From contig JBBDWK010000103.1 in NCBI GenBank assembly GCA_040902885.1, positions 1 through 64,000 on the forward strand: a stretch of 64,000 nt of DNA. The letters run 5' to 3'. Origin of the DNA: JBBDWK01 sp040902885. Its GTDB lineage: Bacteria; Acidobacteriota; Terriglobia; Bryobacterales; Bryobacteraceae. Within the stretch, counting starts at the first letter, position 1, and each line of letters starts with the position of its first letter. Positions 61,267 through 64,000 of this stretch are shown in pieces. A model generated the notes under the pieces. It worked only from the letters and a program-made list of their open reading frames with translations, had not been told where the DNA came from and did no database searches. Position numbers and translations under genes: made by a program.

Positions 61267-62211
61267 TCAGCTACGAACGCGATCGAGCGCCGCGGCGAGC
61301 TTCACCTTCTGATCCGTGGAAAGCTCGGTGAATGGCGGGCGGCAATAGCTCTCCCGCAGCCCCAGTCGGCTGAGAGCGAATTTCATGGCCGGAATGCCAT
61401 CGTAGCCGCTGAGCGCCGCAGCGGCGCAGTTGAAGCGCTCCTGTGCGCCCAGGACGTCGCCGCCTTTGCGAAACGCTTCGAAGATGGCCGCGGTCTCGCG
61501 CAGAAAAACACTGCCGTTTCCGGTGATCGCGCCCGCGCTGCCGGCACGCAATCCAGCCGCGATATTGCGTGTCACCCCGGTCATGATCTTCAGTTTGGGA
61601 AAGTCGTGAATGAGTGCGAGCAAAACCTCTTCCTTGCTGAAGGAATCCTTGATGCCGGCGAGCCCCGGCTGATCGGAGAGCCGCCGCAACAGCTCGGGTG
61701 CGATGGCAACGCCGCTGAGTTGCGGAATGTTATAGAGCAGGACGGGAATGCGAGCGGCTTCCAGCACCGGACGGTAGAACGCGGCCAGACCGTCCACCGA
61801 CGGGTTTTTGAAATAGAACGGCGGAAGCGCCAGCACGGACTCCGCGCCCGAGGATGTGGCGTGTTGCAACAACTCCAGCACATCGGGCAGATTCGGAGCG
61901 CCGATCTGGCACATCGCCGGCAAGGCGCCCTTGTGGCGCAGGAAGCTTTCCAGGATTTGTCTCCGCTCTCTGCAGGAGAACGACGAGAATTCGCCCGTGG
62001 TGCCCAGTACGAGGACACCCTCGGCGCCGCCTTCCCGGAGATACGTCAGGTAGTCCTTGTTCGCGGCATCGTCGAAACGGCCGCGCCGGTCGACCATGGT
62101 TAGAGCCGCGACGAAGAACCGCGGCCGGTCTGGAAGAATCGCTTTGCCTGTGGCTGCGGAAAGCGCGGGCAGCCAAGCGGCTCCAAGGAACGCTCGCCGG
62201 GTGGCAGGCAT
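61267..62211 (-). CDS. Exported DapA-family (dihydrodipicolinate synthase-like) aldolase/lyase
   Basis: The 314-aa TIM-barrel protein has a twin-arginine-type leader (RRAFLGAAWLPALSAATG), unusual for this cytosolic family. Barrel motifs include VLGTTGEFSSFS, catalytic Tyr in VLLYNIPQLSG and Schiff-base Lys in LAGIKDSFS. Related enzymes act on pyruvate or keto-sugar acids (N-acetylneuraminate lyase, KDG aldolase). The role of an exported one is unknown. It lies 37 bp downstream-side of the subtilase start on the same strand. Confidence 0.86.
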   Translation of the reverse strand: MPATRRAFLGAAWLPALSAATGKAILPDRPRFFVAALTMVDRRGRFDDAANKDYLTYLREGGAEGVLVLGTTGEFSSFSCRERRQILESFLRHKGALPAMCQIGAPNLPDVLELLQHATSSGAESVLALPPFYFKNPSVDGLAAFYRPVLEAARIPVLLYNIPQLSGVAIAPELLRRLSDQPGLAGIKDSFSKEEVLLALIHDFPKLKIMTGVTRNIAAGLRAGSAGAITGNGSVFLRETAAIFEAFRKGGDVLGAQERFNCAAAALSGYDGIPAMKFALSRLGLRESYCRPPFTELSTDQKVKLAAALDRVRS

Positions 62212-62227
62212 GAATTTCTCCTCGAGA

Positions 62228-62644
62228 TCAGGCCGGGGCCGTCGTGGGCTCCTGAACCCACTTGGGGGCTTCCAATACTTCCCGGACCTTCTCCGCCAGC
62301 CCCTCTATTGTGAAGGGCTTGGGAATTAGAGCGAAGCCTTTCTCGATCACGTACCGCCGCACGACCTGCGTGTCGTCGTAGCCGGACATGAAAAGGACCT
62401 TCAGCCCGGGCTGCAATTCGGCAAGCTTTTCCGCAAGCATAGGACCGCTGATCCCCGGCGTTACAACGTCGGTCAGCAATAGATCGATGGGCGCTTTCCT
62501 CTGTTTGTAAAAGATGAGAGCACTTTCCCCGCTATTCGCCGTGAGGACGTGATATCCCTGGCGGGACAGCATTGCGCTGACAAGCTTACGAACCTCAGCC
62601 TGATCGTCCACCACGAGGATGGTTGTTGTGAGTTTCTCTGCCAT
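62228..62644 (-). CDS. Single-domain response regulator
   Basis: The 138-aa product is a CheY-like receiver: VVDDQAEVRKL, phosphoacceptor Asp59 (LLLTDVVTPGISG), a Ser/Gly switch in VLFMSGYDDT and Lys in LIPKPFTIEGL. No output domain follows. ATG 62644 (MAEKLTT) is preferred; ATG 62662 adds six residues. It may receive phosphate from a hybrid kinase such as the 55962-57866 product; this is inference, since they are not adjacent. Confidence 0.9.
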   Translation of the reverse strand: MAEKLTTTILVVDDQAEVRKLVSAMLSRQGYHVLTANSGESALIFYKQRKAPIDLLLTDVVTPGISGPMLAEKLAELQPGLKVLFMSGYDDTQVVRRYVIEKGFALIPKPFTIEGLAEKVREVLEAPKWVQEPTTAPA

Positions 62645-62740
62645 TTGCCTGAATTCTAACATTCGTTGAAAGACAGGCAAGATTGCGTGTGTGCGAAAAC
62701 TCACGTGTGCCGGCGGCAGACGAAACCGCTTGCGCCGCTG

Positions 62741-64000
62741 CTAATTGAATTGCCTGCGGCGGGGCGAATCGCCTGCCGGAGGGGTTTCGCGCTTCTTCTC
62801 TTCGGCCATGTAGCCGCGCTCTTCCGAGCGGGCGATGCGGCGGTGTGCGTAGAGGCCATCGAGTATGAACTCGGCAGCCGACGCGCGCACGGCGTCCGGC
62901 TCGTTGGCGGAAATTCCGAGGCCGCGCGTCTTCTCCATCAGCCCCTGGATTCCGGCGAGCTGCTGCACCATGCCGCCAGAATCGACGCTTTCATCCAGTT
63001 TTAGCGTCCCGCCCAGATCGAACCACTGCACCACTTGGCCCACGTTGGAACCGTCGAAGTACTTGTTGTAGACCTTTCCGACCGCCATGCGGATGAGCTC
63101 GCGCGATACGGCGTCGCCGCCCTTCAGCTCGCCTTCATATTCCAGCTCCAGCTTGCCGGTGATGGATGGCAGCGCCGCGTAGATGTCCAGAACGCGCGGA
63201 ACGGCCAGCGTCTCCTTGTTGCGCAGCGCTCGGCGCTCGGCGTTCGAGATCACGTTCTCCAGAACGGAGATCGGCAGACGCTGCGATACTCCCGACCGCT
63301 TGTCGACGCGCTTGTCCTCGCGCGCCAGGAACGCCAACTGCTCAATGATCTCCCGCACGTATTCGGGGACGCGCGATTGTATCGGCGACTCCCGCTTGGT
63401 CCACGCTTCCTGAGTGGTGATCGCAAGCCCCTGGTCCACGGTGACGGGATAGTGCGTGCGAATCTCGCTGCCGATGCGGTCTTTCAGCGGAGTGATGATC
63501 TTGCCGCGCGCCGTATAGTCTTCGGGATTCGCGGTGAACGCCAGCATCAGATCCAGAGGCAGGCGTACCGGATAGCCTTTAATCTGGACGTCTCCCTCCT
63601 GCATGATGTTGAACAGGCCGACCTGGATCTTGCCCGCGAGATCGGGCAGCTCGTTGATGGCGAAGATGCCGCGGTTGGAGCGCGGAAGCAGCCCGTAATG
63701 CACGGTCAGCTCGTCGGAGAGTTCGCGCCCGGCCCGCGCGGCCTTGATCGGATCGATGTCTCCAATCATGTCCGCAATGGTCACGTCCGGCGTGGCCAGC
63801 TTCTCCACGTACCTCTGGTCCGGATGCAGGTACGAGATGGGCGTGTCGTCCCCCGCCTCCTCCACAAGGTTCCGGCAGCGGCGGCAGATGGGACGGTAGG
63901 GATTGTCGTGGATCTCGCAGCCGGCGATGCAGGGAAGCACATCGTCCAGCAGGTCCGTCATCATGCGGATCAGGCGCGTCTTGGCCTGGCCGCGCAGTCC
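62741..64000 (-). CDS. ChlI/MoxR-type AAA+ ATPase, N-terminal part outside window
   Basis: The visible 419 residues run to the window edge, so the N-terminus is cut. The first residues, GLRGQAKTR, are a Walker A-type loop. Walker B-like NRGIFAINELPDL, sensor 1 TANPEDYTARG and an Arg-finger region in LKDRIGSEIRTHY follow. An insertion after the P-loop carries clustered cysteines, CIAGC and CRRC, that may bind zinc. The C-terminal lid resembles magnesium-chelatase ChlI-type proteins that act outside chlorophyll synthesis, often with a VWA partner. None is in the window. Confidence 0.88.
   Translation of the reverse strand, partial: GLRGQAKTRLIRMMTDLLDDVLPCIAGCEIHDNPYRPICRRCRNLVEEAGDDTPISYLHPDQRYVEKLATPDVTIADMIGDIDPIKAARAGRELSDELTVHYGLLPRSNRGIFAINELPDLAGKIQVGLFNIMQEGDVQIKGYPVRLPLDLMLAFTANPEDYTARGKIITPLKDRIGSEIRTHYPVTVDQGLAITTQEAWTKRESPIQSRVPEYVREIIEQLAFLAREDKRVDKRSGVSQRLPISVLENVISNAERRALRNKETLAVPRVLDIYAALPSITGKLELEYEGELKGGDAVSRELIRMAVGKVYNKYFDGSNVGQVVQWFDLGGTLKLDESVDSGGMVQQLAGIQGLMEKTRGLGISANEPDAVRASAAEFILDGLYAHRRIARSEERGYMAEEKKRETPPAGDSPRRRQFN

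Overview
The window looks like chromosomal DNA of an acidobacterium of the Bryobacterales/Solibacteres type. It is GC-rich and densely coded. It has three large FtsX/MacB-type orphan permeases of the kind expanded in Acidobacteria (ADOP), one beside a PadR regulator. It also has a TolB-like/TPR regulator, a secreted subtilase whose C-terminal domain resembles the one first described from Solibacter proteins, and several normally cytosolic enzyme families carrying export signals. lpxC and a beta-barrel protein imply a diderm envelope. The placement is inference from gene content, since no rRNA is present.

Layout. 1-4064: the right end of a probable integrative element. It has a terminator-like hairpin, an unknown leftward gene, a repeat-bearing divergent control region, a rightward set of small DNA-binding and unknown proteins, and a tyrosine integrase that stops 17 bp from the 3' end of tRNA-Ala(CGC). 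4098-9711: methyltransferase, PIN toxin-antitoxin pair, c-type cytochrome, acyl-CoA dehydrogenase, sigma factor, fabI and an exported Gfo/Idh/MocA protein. 9748-13872: recG, rsmD and a tandem HD-GYP protein in a likely operon. 13984-16598: divergent sugar isomerase-like and pentonate dehydratase-like genes. 16578-23840: leftward DNA and RNA maintenance genes (YhaN-like and YhaO-like pair, truB, rarA, TrmH-type methyltransferase).

23889-31693: YdcF-like protein, a secreted unknown, a quinone-oxidoreductase-like gene with a near-leaderless promoter, a translationally coupled MFS/TPR/membrane-protein operon, a VOC protein and an exported phosphodiesterase. 31828-39270: TolB-like/TPR regulator, two ADOP permeases and the PadR regulator with a palindromic operator candidate. 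39417-47002: OPT transporter, beta-barrel protein, small YHS-like membrane protein, TPR lipoprotein-like secreted protein, sorbitol/threonine dehydrogenase-like enzyme, clan-A glycoside-hydrolase-like protein, inositol-phosphatase-family enzyme and PilZ protein. 47100-57866: third ADOP permease, lpxC, methyltransferase, ArnT-like glycosyltransferase coupled to polA, and a hybrid histidine kinase. 58017-64000: subtilase, exported DapA-family protein, single-domain response regulator and the C-terminal part of a ChlI/MoxR-type AAA+ protein that runs off the window.

Most of the window is ordinary chromosome. The least explained parts are the cargo of the tRNA-Ala element, the complementary degeneration in the tandem HD-GYP protein, the intergenic palindromes and the regulatory DNA around the PadR/ADOP unit. 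I see no rRNA, CRISPR array, complete insertion sequence or intergenic gap over 300 bp. The largest space without a gene is 1-283, described in the features. Starts were moved from the longest reading frame where a Shine-Dalgarno sequence, overlap or signal peptide decided it.
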